Shown piece after piece: positions 1-9,982 of a stretch of 64,000 nucleotides of DNA. The translations under genes were made by a program, and so were the position numbers. Each line of letters begins with the position of its first letter. Within the stretch, counting starts at the first letter, position 1. Source of the DNA: Pseudopyrenochaeta lycopersici (lineage: Eukaryota > Ascomycota > Dothideomycetes > Pleosporales > Pseudopyrenochaetaceae); assembly GCA_003313425.1 (NCBI GenBank), contig NHZP01000088.1:52670-116669 (forward strand), in the 5' to 3' direction. Below the pieces are notes generated by a model that saw nothing but the letters and a program-made list of their open reading frames with translations, searched no databases and was not told the DNA's origin.

Positions 1-368
1 AGCTTGATGTAACTGATTAATCAGCGTACAAACTTTGTCGCCTTTCTTGAACTGCGTAACCTTTTTACCAACAGCCTCTACAATACCTGCCGCATCAGAG
101 GCCGGAACTTTTGGCAGAGATATCGGGAATGGATACAGTCCCTGTGAGGATCAGAAAACTGTAAATTCGCCGTAAACATTGTACGTAGATATACCTTTGT
201 AATAAGGAGGTCACGATAGTTTAGCGAGACCGCTTCAATTTGCACAAGACACTCGTTATCCCCCAATGTCTGGATTGGGACATTTGCCTTGAGCTTAAGA
301 ACATCCTCAAACGGGCTTTGGCCCATGCTCTCGATGTACCAGGTATCAGATTTTGCTGGAGTCGACAT
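1..368 (-). CDS. Medium-chain (MDR) alcohol dehydrogenase / quinone oxidoreductase, 5' part
   Basis: The gene reads leftward from an ATG at 366-368 and leaves the window at base 1. Exon 1 (195-368) has exactly 58 codons. A 53-bp intron (142-194, GTATAT...CACAG) is in phase 0, and exon 2 fills 1-141. The product begins with the GroES-like fold of NAD(P)-dependent MDR enzymes: SLNYRDLLI near residue 50, then PASDAAGIVEAVGKKV and KGDKVCTL after the intron. The NYRD form and the lack of the early zinc-site cysteine in the visible part favour the zinc-independent quinone-oxidoreductase-like branch over classical alcohol dehydrogenases. The reaction would be reversible NAD(P)H-linked reduction of a carbonyl or quinone in the cytosol; the substrate cannot be told. 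The Rossmann half lies outside the window. The visible part looks intact. Confidence 0.85.
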
Positions 369-1097
369 TGTATGAGGGAAGGTTTGAGTGAAGTTTGAAT
401 AAAACAGGAGGGAATGGCAGACAAAGTTTTCTTTTCACGGTTTTAAGATGCTCTTTGGTGGTGTAGTGGGTGGTGGGCTGACAGACGATAGGTATCTAAT
501 ATTTAACAATTGATAATTAACAATGCAAGCGATCCCCAGTCATTTCTACTTTAGGAGTTTGCCGAGACTCGGAACGTCGTGCTAGCTTGACTACCTATGA
601 CGCGTATAAGCATGTTCCCTGCAACAGTGTCAAGGATAAGGAAGCGATGCTTTTCTCAAGTGCATATCAACTAGACCTAAGAAAAGGGGTGAAGAGGATT
701 ATATTCGTCAACCCTATATTTCAGTGAAACAACATTTAAGGTTTGCTAGAATGCGGACCATGGCTCTTTGGATGCAGAACTTTGAGAGTGCAACTCTTTG
801 GCGAGTTTAGGGTGGTTAGATCAGCCGGCCAGACGTAGCGAGGATCTATCACGCTAAGTGTTCGCATTTGCAACCATCACTGTGTTCGTCCAGCGGACGA
901 AAGGGGACGGAGCATATTGCAGCCAAGCATATCATAGTAGATTATCAATCAGGTGAAAGCTTTTAACGTAGAGGATAAGCGAGCGGAACAGACAAGTGAG
1001 CGCAACACCGTCCTGACTTCCCCAGCGCGTGTCCCTCCCACTCAACCATTTTAGTAAAAATGTTGTAATGTTTTAATACATAGAGTAACTAGAGTAG
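369..1097. other. Intergenic, upstream of the MDR gene
   Basis: No coding region or repeat is recognised here. The first part must hold the promoter of the leftward MDR gene. I see no clear TATA box. Confidence 0.5.
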
Positions 1098-1872
1098 CTA
1101 TACTGCCGTTCTACATGTACGAGAGTTGTGCCTCCTAATCCTACTGCTAACTAACGCTGGTTGAGCCTCTAGCTCGCGCGCGTTGCTTGGTGTTTTGGCC
1201 TCCCACTGGGTAGCTTCAGGGAGGGCTGGCGTGGGCGCGCGTAGCTTCACGTCAAATTTTGACAGTACTGCCTCTGGGTTGTATAGGACTACTCCTGCCC
1301 CTCGGAAGCTTGGGCGTATGCTACTCTCTGTAACAGATTGCTCAAGAGCCTTCCTAAAGGCCGGCAGGAAGGTGATCTTGTTGATGTGATTGCGTGCTAA
1401 GCTAGAGATCTCATTACTGTACGCGCGCTTTAACAGCGAGAAACACCCCATATTAAGTGGCTGGAGGAGGTGTGACGAAGGCAGGGGCATGTAGAGAGTG
1501 GTAATCTTGCTCTCCTTGCAAAGGCCCTGGAAGGCGAGAGAGTTGTGGCTCTTATGGCTGTCAATAATGAGTAGTTGGTAGGCGCCTACAGTGCAGCTCT
1601 GCGTGTACGCGTTAAAATGCTCTAGTTAACGTACTCCTGGATTACTGTGGCCCACTCGCGATTGCCTGGCTGAATGCCCTTTGGCTGATATCGTCTTTCT
1701 GAGCCTGCAACGACCGGCTGAGCCGAAATTGTACCTATCATGAAGCTAGTCTCGTCAAAATTGTATGTATCTTCATCAAGGATGCTGCATTTCTCCCTTG
1801 TGCACTGCACTAGCTCGAACCGAGGGTTAATAACTCTAGGATCCTCGCACAGGACTCTCTGGCGATCTTACT
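1098..1872 (-). pseudogene. Pogo/Fot1-type transposase relic (Pogo-0)
   Basis: The minus strand carries pieces of a DDE_1 transposase. The right part reads CEDPRVINPRF, then YNFDETSFMIG (first catalytic Asp), then GNREWATVIQ. After an in-frame stop at about 1623 the left part resumes with AYQLLIIDSHKSHNS (second Asp) and runs through LLQPLNMGCF to the C-terminus. The stretch normally lying between GNRE and the second Asp, including the GWTTNE region, is missing, so there is an internal deletion as well as the stop. The third acidic residue, normally PLDV, is Asn here (PLNM). The DNA-binding N-terminus is absent. It is an old dead copy of a different subfamily from the three pogo genes further right. 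Confidence 0.75.
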
Positions 1873-3329
1873 GACGGCTTAATCGAACTCTGAGCTCTGG
1901 CCGACGCCTGACGAAGTTATTTCACAGTATGGAAGTAACTATATTTCAGAAACCCGCTGTGCCGGGTCACGCTCAAAATAGTAGGCCGATCCGTGTGACC
2001 GAATAAGTTTCCGAGAATCGAAGCCCAGGCACGCCTAGAAGAAAGAAAGATTGATAATCTGTGATCGCCGGGAAGATTCTTGTATCGTAGCTGCAGCCGT
2101 AACTAGCTGAAGACCAGGCTTTCTTTCATCTGAACCTATTCGGCGGCAAAGGTTGGTGTATCGCTGCTAGTAGGCAACTACCTGTGCATCCCGTGAAAGG
2201 CTGGGGGTTAGAGACTTTGTGACTAGGCGTAAAGGAGCCAAGTTTGGTCGTCGCGCTGAGAACAATGCTGTTGACCCACGGGTACTGACTGCAAGCAAAT
2301 GGAAGCTATGCACAGCAGAATCTAGGTGTCTAGGAGTGCGTTCAGATCAATTCCATGGCATCGCATAAGAGGTTTTGCGGGGAAAAAAAGAACAATTAGT
2401 ACAGATGTTGGTAGAAATCGGCTGTGGAGGGCAACCCGCTTCTTTGTGTTGATTGATTTTTTCCTTCTTTCTGGCAATCATGTCGTCAGAAGCGGCTCGA
2501 GCATTGTTTGAGCCATGAGCTTGCTGGTTGGTCTTGTCACCGCCGTCTATGATCACTAACTTGTCCGGCCCCTTTACTGTTCGGGCAGGTCAAATTTCTG
2601 CTGCTAAACTGTGTTGCTCGCGATTCGCACTGCATAAGCAAAAGGCAGGTGGTCTGGCCCAAGAGACTGAACCATCAGCTTCTCTTCCAGAGAGAAGAGA
2701 TCTACATTTCTGCGCTCATGGATACTCAATGCCTATTTCCGGCTCGGGGAACTCAGTAACTCTCTGACCGCTAGCTTTTGGCGCCGGTAACACCGTGTGG
2801 CCGTGGCGTCGTTATCCACAGACATGCAGTTCCACAGCGAGGAGTTCTCGAGAAATCCGTAGGAGTTGCGTATTGAGCTAGCTCCAAGGCGAACACCCAA
2901 AGGACGTATTGTGGAAGTCGTGCTTGCCGCTATTCCGATGTGATCGAGCACCCTGCATGTATGTACATAGGCATCGGGACGTGGACGAACAGGCAGATTG
3001 AGTGTCGATACAACACCATTATCTCAGTCACCTCCGTAGATCAGGCCTCTCTCGCGAGTGTTTTCACTCCTAGTTTGAAACACTCGACTCGGCTCCGCAG
3101 CCCCCGACAGTTCGCCGGATGGATGCGGAGGGTCGCCGACTCCCGCGGACAGAACCTGCTCGGACGACGGGCCACGATCGGGCAATGCTGCGGGAAGTAC
3201 CGCAACTCTGACGTGCACGGCCAAGCACGCTGAGCCACGCTGTCTAAGGAGCTTCACCAACCAAAGCCAGGCACTCGCGAGCCGGCCAATGAAACAGCAC
3301 GCCTGGCGAGCCCGCCAACCCCATACCTA
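1873..3329. other. Intergenic, nothing recognised
   Basis: Only short overlapping open frames on both strands and no familiar motif. The right end lies upstream of the Zn2Cys6 relic and is GC-rich. The stretch is probably decayed sequence. Confidence 0.4.
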
Positions 3330-4840
3330 ATGACCGCCCTCGTCCGTTGCTTGAGCTCGCCCGAGCACCAAGCAGGCGAGCACGACGAGCGAAGAAGGCT
3401 AGAGATGAGAGTGAACACGCGCTGTGGGACATGCAGGTAAGGACTCGCCCTTTGCCTGCCATCTATGGACAATGATTCGAGAGCAGGAAGAGTCCGCAGA
3501 GTTAAATGAGATGGTGGTCGCCCCGCCTGCGAGCGTTGCGTCTCTACAGGCCGAGTCTGTGAAGGCTATGGTGTCTGGGGAGGAGGAAACAACCCATTTA
3601 ACCGTCAGCCGCCGATAGCTAGAGGCCGAGTCTCTATCTCACGATCCATCAATCCCATCGTTTCCGGATCCTTGACTTTAGATGAGCAGAAGTACGTGGA
3701 GTGGTTTGTGCATAGCACAGCGGCACGGATTTCTGGGACGTTCGCCTCCACATTCTGGCAGGGACTGGTTCTGCAAGCCAGTTCCCACGAGCCGGCCGTG
3801 CTTCATGCGACATTAGCCCTGGCTGCGATTGACAAGAGATGGTTCCTCGTTTCTCATCCTTTTCCGCAGTCGAGGCAGAGCCTGAATGATGAAGAGCGCT
3901 TGATCCTTGGCCAGTACAACAAAGCCATCAGATGCGTCTATCCCTTTTTTCCCAAGAGAGATAAAGCGTCTGTGCGTGTACTCCTCATTGCTTGTATGGT
4001 TTTCGTCTGCTTGGAGTTCCTTCTTGGCCGACCTAAGGCGGGTTACGCGCATCTGTCTAATGGACTAAGACTGCTCGATGGGATGGCCACTCAGGATGGC
4101 GGCTGCGAAGACCGCTGGCTGTACGAGGCATTCTTCACCTTGAACACTCACAGCGCCTTGCTCCAGCATTCTGTCCCGTACCATTTCGTTCAGCGCCCCC
4201 CCCCCCCCCCCCTATCACTCAGTTCCCCTCCGCCAATCCCATGCGAGTCCATCTCCCAAACACGGCAGCACCTAGACCGCCTGCTGAGCGCTACCCATCA
4301 CCTTACCGCGCAGCATCTCCACGATGCAGATACTCGTCCGGACATTCGCCCTGACACTCGCCCAGTCGCCGACCTGCTGCTCTGCCAGCGACGCATCTGC
4401 GAAGAATTGCGCGTCTGGAAAGCTGGCTATGACGTGCTCAGGGCCCGGCTGTTCGGAGCCTTTGCACAGGTTGAACAGCGCGACAAAAAGTCTCTGCGCA
4501 TCCTCTCCGTGCATCATACTCTTGCGAGCATCCTGTCGGCAACATGCCTCCGCGGCGATGACGAATCCGCGTTTGACCACTACACGCACTGCTTTGGAAC
4601 GCTCATTCGGCAAGTCGTCGGGTTCGTCGAACTTGTGTCCCCGCAGAAAGTCAGCCAGACCCCGGCGTACATTGGCTGTAGCCGCTACTACTTCAGTGCC
4701 GACATGGGGTTCATCCCACCGCTGTTCTACACGGCCCTCAAATGCCGCGTGTTGCGCACAAGGATGCAGGCTGTGCACCTGCTCAGGCTTCTGGGCCATC
4801 AGGAAGGCATTTGGGATGCGGCGTTGGCGGCAACAGTAGC
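3330..4840 (+). pseudogene. Zn2Cys6 fungal transcription factor, broken (TF1)
   Basis: Proposed exon 1 is 3330-3436 (ATG ACC GCC..., ending at CGTC), the intron is 3437-3490 (GTAAGG...GAAG), and exon 2 starts at 3491. The binuclear cluster reads C-G-T-C-RVRRVK-stop-DGGRPA-C-ER-C-VSTGRV-C. The codon at 3507-3509 is TGA exactly where the third zinc-binding cysteine belongs. After the stop the frame is open to 4840 with a fungal_trans_2-like regulatory region (YVEWFVHSTAARISGTF, EPAVLHATLALAAI, MGFIPPLFYTALKCR). A run of about 16 C lies at 4197-4212. The gene ends at the hAT-A terminus at 4841, losing about 75 C-terminal residues judged from its intact paralogue at 29185-30882. It is dead by two independent lesions. 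Confidence 0.85.
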
Positions 4841-7800
4841 CAGTGTTCGAAACGGATGGAGGTAAATCCACCTCCATGGACCTCCATCCATTTCCAGAGA
4901 GCCATGGAGGTTTGGAAGGACCTCTTGGCGTATGAGAGACGTTTCAGCTATCCTTTTGGGGAATACTGAAGCTATAGTCGCCGCAGTGAAGTGGATAGTT
5001 GGCCTGTGCTCAGCGGTGATTCTTACGTTGTCTCATCCATCTCATCAGCGATTCTCTCCATTCCCTCACTCACTGACCTCTATTTCGCCCAGTACCTAAT
5101 CAAATGCCGCCAGAGGGGTCGCAATCGTCTTATCAGGCTGCTATCCAGTCGAGAAAGCGAACTCGATCATCCCTTGACGCTCCTTCGCCCTCTGCACAAC
5201 CGCCATCTGATGGAGCTGACTTGACCTCGGATGAAGAGTCACTCACAGAGCTGGAGTCTGAGAACGTTCTGGTTCCTACTAGGCTGCAGCGCACCAATAA
5301 GGATAGTAGACCTGTTTTTCAATCGCCTTTCGACTACTCCTGGGTGGATTTTGATGATCCGGCGCTTGACGGCCTCACTCTGCCATCAAAGGCTATCAAG
5401 ACTCGCGCATGGTGGTGGAAGTACGGAGTGCCTCTCGAGGCTCGAGTGGATCAAGGCAATGGCCGGAGGGCTATTCTAACCTATTTCTTATGCCATACGT
5501 GTTATACGATTGGCCGGAGGTCAACCTGCAAGCTTAATATCACCAAAGGCCGCTGCAGTGCCCGAGATCACTTTAGAAACCTCCATCATACGACCTTCGA
5601 GATAGAGAAAGACCTTCCTCACGACGCCCAATTTGACGACGAAACTCTCCTAGATAGGCTAGATAGAAACGACCCTGTGCAGCGCCGGATCCTGAACGAG
5701 CTCACCCAGTTATTTAATCAAGATATCTCTAACAAGGACCTCCTAAGATGGGTGGTTTTCGACAACATCCCCTTCTATAAGCTTCAGAGCCCCTATTTTC
5801 GAACACTACTCTCTCGCCTAACGCCCTTTTCGAATCGATCAAGATTGCCAACTGATCGCACAGTCCAGAGGTGGGTTATGCAAGAGTTTAAGCAGCATAA
5901 GGCGGATATTAGGAAGCTTCTTACAAGCTCTTGCAGCCAAATCCACCTGTCCTTTGACGTCTGGACTTCCCGAAGGATAAAGGCTCTTAATGGTGTTGTC
6001 GCTCACTGGGTTGACAAAGATGGCAAGTGCCAATCAGCTCTTTTAGCTCTTACAGAGTTAGCTGATACTCATGGTGGAAAAGAGCTCTGCACTGACGTTC
6101 TAAGAGTTATCAACGACTACGGGATTCAAGAGAGGATTGGTTACTTTGTACTAGATAACGCCACAAATAACGATAAGGCAGTAGAGCTTATTTGCAAGGA
6201 GCTCTGCTTGAATCCTCGCTGGCGCCGCCTCCGTTGTTCTGGCCATATAATTAATATTGTCGCCAAAGAGGTCCTCTGGGGAGCAGACTACGAGATGTTT
6301 GAGAACGTTGTCGCCAATATTAATAACCTAAAATATGAGGTTACCGCATGGCGAAAGAAGGGCCCAATTGGCCATCTCGCGACTATTGTTCGATGGATTC
6401 GAAGGTCTCCAGGACGACTTCAACGGTTCAATAACGCCCAAAAGACTATATGGGAAGAGAGTCACCCAAATGCTTCTGGCGATCCCCAGATTCTTAGCCT
6501 TATTATGAATAACTCGACTCGATGGAATTCAACCTACGACATGATAGTACGCGCCCTAAGGCTCCGTAGAGCAATTGAGCACTTCCTAGACCTTGAGACA
6601 CTCCGTCTTAAATATCTGGTAAAAGAGCGGGTCGAAAAACCCCTCTCTGAGCGGCCTGAGGACTCAGTGACGAGGATCATTCTCCAGAATCGTATGAAGC
6701 CTGACGACTGGGCGATTATTGCAGAGATTGCAGAGCTACTCGAGCCCTTTAAAGACGGAACTAAGAAGCTTGAAAGTAGGCCAAACGAGGCCTCTGCAAG
6801 TGGATTCGCAGACGTTGTACCTGTCCTGAAGATCCTCCTTGAGAATCTCGAGAAACTGAAGCTCCATTACGCTGAATATCCCCCTGATCAGCCAGTCTGG
6901 GTGGCAATTGAGCAGGCTTGGCAGAAAGCAAGTTACTACTATAGAATCACCGACCGCACGCCCGCCTACACAGCGGCGATCCTCCTTAATCCTCGCCTTA
7001 AGCGGCAATATTTGGAGCGAGAATGGGGCCTTGAAGACGCTCAGAGCGGTGTTGCTCTCGTCAAAGAGCTATACCAAAAGGAGTATGAGGAACTACTAAT
7101 CTCTGGGCCATTAATCTCATCCCAGGAGGCTCTCTCAGAGATATCCGGCAACCGACGACGACGCAAGAAACCAAAGTTTCGTCAAATTGATGAAGCTCTT
7201 GAGGAGACTCGAAAGATCTCCCTTGCACCTATGATTGAGAGTGAGCTCGATAGCTATCTTGCTGATCGCCTCGAGCACAACTCTACCTTAGCGCCCTTTG
7301 AATTCTGGATGAGGCCTTCCATCAAAGCTCAGTACCCGCGCCTCTCGCGGATGGCGATTGATATCCTCTCTATCCCGGCCATGAGCAGTGAGGCAGAGAG
7401 GATCTTCAGCTTGGCCGGCAACATGATCTCCCCGCGTAGAGCTCGCCTAAGAGAGGACTCAGTAGAAGCCTCTATTTGCCTCGCTAACTGGGGGAGAAAT
7501 GGGTTGGTAGAGATAGGAGAGCACACTCAGGAGCTTCGTGGCAGTCAGATGGCCAATATCTTTAATAACAGCGGTGACGATCTCCCATTTCAACTAGAGC
7601 TGGATCCTCGCGATGAGATAGTCCTCTTTAAAGAGTCTCTCTACTCCGACAATAGCAGCCAGGTTAGCAATTAGATAGCCATTCAAAATCCATCATATCT
7701 AGCTTAACCAAACGAGTTCATGTGACCTTAGCTCTTTACTTGATATTCACTGTTTATTTAAGGTTTTCATTATGTAGATTGTAAACATTGGGCGTGTCAT

Positions 7801-7895
7801 ATGGGTGGACCCAATGAGCTTGGCAATCCATCCAAACCTCCATGGATTTATGGATATGGAGGTGGAGGATCCTCCTCCATCCATTTCGAACACTG
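4841..7895 (+). mobile_element. hAT-A transposon with terminal inverted repeats
   Basis: The left end starts CAGTGTTCGAAACGGATGG at 4841. The right end (7895) on the other strand reads CAGTGTTCGAAATGGATGG. Both ends carry GGATGGAGG and CCTCCAT subterminal repeats. The element is 3055 bp and encodes one transposase. The flanks do not match as an 8-bp duplication: ACAGTAGC on the left and GGTGCGCC on the right. The left flank is TF1 and the right flank is a pogo transposase, so the two junctions come from different insertion sites (see findings). Confidence 0.85.
5104..7674 (+). CDS. hAT transposase (hAT-A), 856 aa
   Basis: This is a single uninterrupted frame of 856 codons inside hAT-A. An N-terminal low-complexity leader is followed by a BED-like zinc motif (CHTC near residue 133 and HFRNLHH about 30 residues later). 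Next come the RNase-H-like core (IHLSFDVWTSRRIKALNGVV near 280, YFVLDNATNNDKAVELI near 350, RRLRCSGHIINIV near 375) and the C-terminal dimerisation domain (RLSRMAIDILSIPAMSSEAE near 750). Length and domain order are those of fungal Restless/Tol-like hAT transposases that cut and paste by hairpin formation. No stop or shift is visible, so the protein may be functional although its element sits at a rearranged junction. Confidence 0.9.
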   Translation: MPPEGSQSSYQAAIQSRKRTRSSLDAPSPSAQPPSDGADLTSDEESLTELESENVLVPTRLQRTNKDSRPVFQSPFDYSWVDFDDPALDGLTLPSKAIKTRAWWWKYGVPLEARVDQGNGRRAILTYFLCHTCYTIGRRSTCKLNITKGRCSARDHFRNLHHTTFEIEKDLPHDAQFDDETLLDRLDRNDPVQRRILNELTQLFNQDISNKDLLRWVVFDNIPFYKLQSPYFRTLLSRLTPFSNRSRLPTDRTVQRWVMQEFKQHKADIRKLLTSSCSQIHLSFDVWTSRRIKALNGVVAHWVDKDGKCQSALLALTELADTHGGKELCTDVLRVINDYGIQERIGYFVLDNATNNDKAVELICKELCLNPRWRRLRCSGHIINIVAKEVLWGADYEMFENVVANINNLKYEVTAWRKKGPIGHLATIVRWIRRSPGRLQRFNNAQKTIWEESHPNASGDPQILSLIMNNSTRWNSTYDMIVRALRLRRAIEHFLDLETLRLKYLVKERVEKPLSERPEDSVTRIILQNRMKPDDWAIIAEIAELLEPFKDGTKKLESRPNEASASGFADVVPVLKILLENLEKLKLHYAEYPPDQPVWVAIEQAWQKASYYYRITDRTPAYTAAILLNPRLKRQYLEREWGLEDAQSGVALVKELYQKEYEELLISGPLISSQEALSEISGNRRRRKKPKFRQIDEALEETRKISLAPMIESELDSYLADRLEHNSTLAPFEFWMRPSIKAQYPRLSRMAIDILSIPAMSSEAERIFSLAGNMISPRRARLREDSVEASICLANWGRNGLVEIGEHTQELRGSQMANIFNNSGDDLPFQLELDPRDEIVLFKESLYSDNSSQVSN

Positions 7896-9724
7896 GGTGC
7901 GCCTGGTGGAGCTCCAAACAGCTCCTCGCCACCATGAGGCCTCACAACCTCTCTTTTTCTAGAAATAGACCTTGCAGCAGTTTTGAGACTACTCTTCTTT
8001 TCTTTTTGGGACAATCTGAGAGTTTGTTGGAGTCGTTTTGCAGCCCTGCGAGCAGCCTGCCTGGCAGCTTGATCAGCGGCTTGAGCAGCTCTCTGCTTCT
8101 CCCTTGATAACCTGGCCTCAGCCCTGGCTGCACGCCTCGATGCGAGCTCAGTAGCCTTGATTTGCCTTCGCTGTTCACGATCTTTTTTGGCCTCAAGCTT
8201 TTGGTGTTGACGTTGCTCCTCCTCGAGCGTTCTAGCTGCCTGGCGATCACGTGCCTCCTTGACTTTCCTAGGTGACCAGAATACAGCACCACCATGATAG
8301 TCCTCATCTCGCTGCAATGGGAGGGCCTTGCCCTGCTTCCTGCGCTCTCTCTCATGAATGAGAGCGCCTCTTATAGCTATTACTTCATGCTCAAGGATAG
8401 ACTTTTTAGTGCAGATGTGGTGAAAGATCCTGCTAAGCTTTCTAGCTCTTTTATCCTCGCGATTCGTGACGACCTGGCGCACTAGAGCCTCTAGTTCTCT
8501 CCAATTCTCAGCACTCAGATCAGAGGACTCACTATCGCTCATAGTATCCTGGATAGCTTGCTTGGTGTTGAACCTTTTAAGAATAACCTCAGGATTGAAT
8601 GGTGATAGACCAGTTGCCTTAAAAGCCTTGAGGATAGTCTCCTTTTTAAACGAGGCCCTCTAGGCTGCCTTAAAAAAGGGGTAGAAGTCTCTTTTGCTGA
8701 TAGAAACTAACCCCTGGCTCCTCTCTATAAAATGTGAGATCTCCTGAGAGTACGCAGTTGAGAGTGGCTTAAACATGCCCACGTTAAGAGGCTGTAAGCT
8801 ATGAGTTGAATGAGGAGGATAGATAGCTAGGAGGATCTTGTTTTGGTTACAGTAATCAATAAAATCCATAGTAATGTGAGATCTATGGCCATCAAGGATG
8901 AGTAATTGATAGGAGGATCGAGCTTTCGCCTTGGTGTTGCGATCAAACACCTGTTTGAGCCATGCTAGGCCTATATCGTTGTTGGTCCATCCTGAGGTTG
9001 ATGAGGTAAAGTGAGCTATATGCTCCTCAGGATTGAAGCCTTGCAGCCAGGTGTCCTGATGCGAGGATGAGTCTGACTGATAGATCAAGGCAGGATCTAG
9101 AGATGATCCATCTGCGCATATGCAGGCTATCAACGTCATCCACTCTCTGTTACCATCCTGGATAGTAGCCTTATATTTCCCCTCATAGTATAGCCACTTG
9201 CTGAACACTCTTTTTGACCTGCTTACTACCCCTAAAAAGAACCCTTTTTCATCCATATTGTAGGTATGTCGAGGCTTAACGTTATTTTGCTTTATCTTAT
9301 TACCTATAAGGTCAAAATAGAGGCTATACTTGGTGAAGGAATTAGCTTTATGGCGGTTGTTATCTATACTAGCTGCAAATTGAGAGATGAGATGGATACT
9401 ATGCCGCCTAACAAAGCGATCAACCCAGTGAATACCAATGGCTTTCTTGGCTATCTGTGATGCAAAATTTCGTATTAGAGCCCTAGTTGGTGGTAGGCCT
9501 CGCTGATTAAGCTGGATTATATATCGTACAAGCTCCTTTTCTTGTTGTGGATGGAGATTTTGTTGATTTTGAGATTTGGTGTTCCAAGTGTTGCATACAC
9601 CTCGGTGCCTCCGAGACAGCGTTGAGCGCCCAACGCCATAGGTAGCCGCAATCTTACTGTAATTAATTGGTTCTCCTGGCCCTAAGGCGTCGATAGCTGC
9701 AAGCGCATCCTTAATTGAGCCCAT
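7896..9724 (-). pseudogene. Pogo/Fot1-type transposase, stop and 3' truncation (Pogo-1)
   Basis: The gene reads leftward from the ATG at 9722-9724 (MGSIKDALAAIDAL). An HTH_psq/CENP-B-like start (YSKIAATYGVGRSTLSRRH) is followed by the DDE core: YNMDEKGFFLG, LLILDGHRSHIT, and LQPLNVGMF where the third catalytic Asp is replaced by Asn (codon 8782-8784). An in-frame TAG at 8660-8662, where a Trp is likely, splits the frame. Beyond it the frame continues with a Lys/Glu/Arg-rich coiled-coil tail containing YHGGAVFWSP. The tail ends at 7895 where it runs into the hAT-A terminus. The copy is catalytically dead three times over. Confidence 0.85.
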
Positions 9725-9803
9725 ATTGGTTGAGATATGTGGGGTTGAAAAATTTGCGTTGATGTTCGGGACCGTGCATAACGCCGTCCTGTGCACAACG
9801 GGG
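7896..9803 (-). mobile_element. Truncated pogo element (Pogo-1) with one surviving end
   Basis: The 5' end is preserved on the right. Read on the minus strand it starts TA-CCCCGTTGTGCACAGG, with the TA at 9804-9805 as the expected pogo target duplication. The other end has been removed at the hAT-A junction. Confidence 0.6.
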
Positions 9804-9982
9804 TAAACTACGGTATAGGAGAAAGCGGGGGACAGAACACGAACAAGAGAATTATCATTTTTGACACTTCATCTCGATTATCAATTTCTGCTAAGCGCAT
9901 TTCAGCATTCTATCTGACACTCCGTCCTGAACATTCCACATGTTCGTGTATCTCTCAAGATCGATATCGAATAACCCTTATT

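Noticed and set aside
4272..4877. 201-codon minus-strand frame and a 171-codon plus frame
   Set aside because: Both overlap the TF1 coding sequence in other frames and have no domain.
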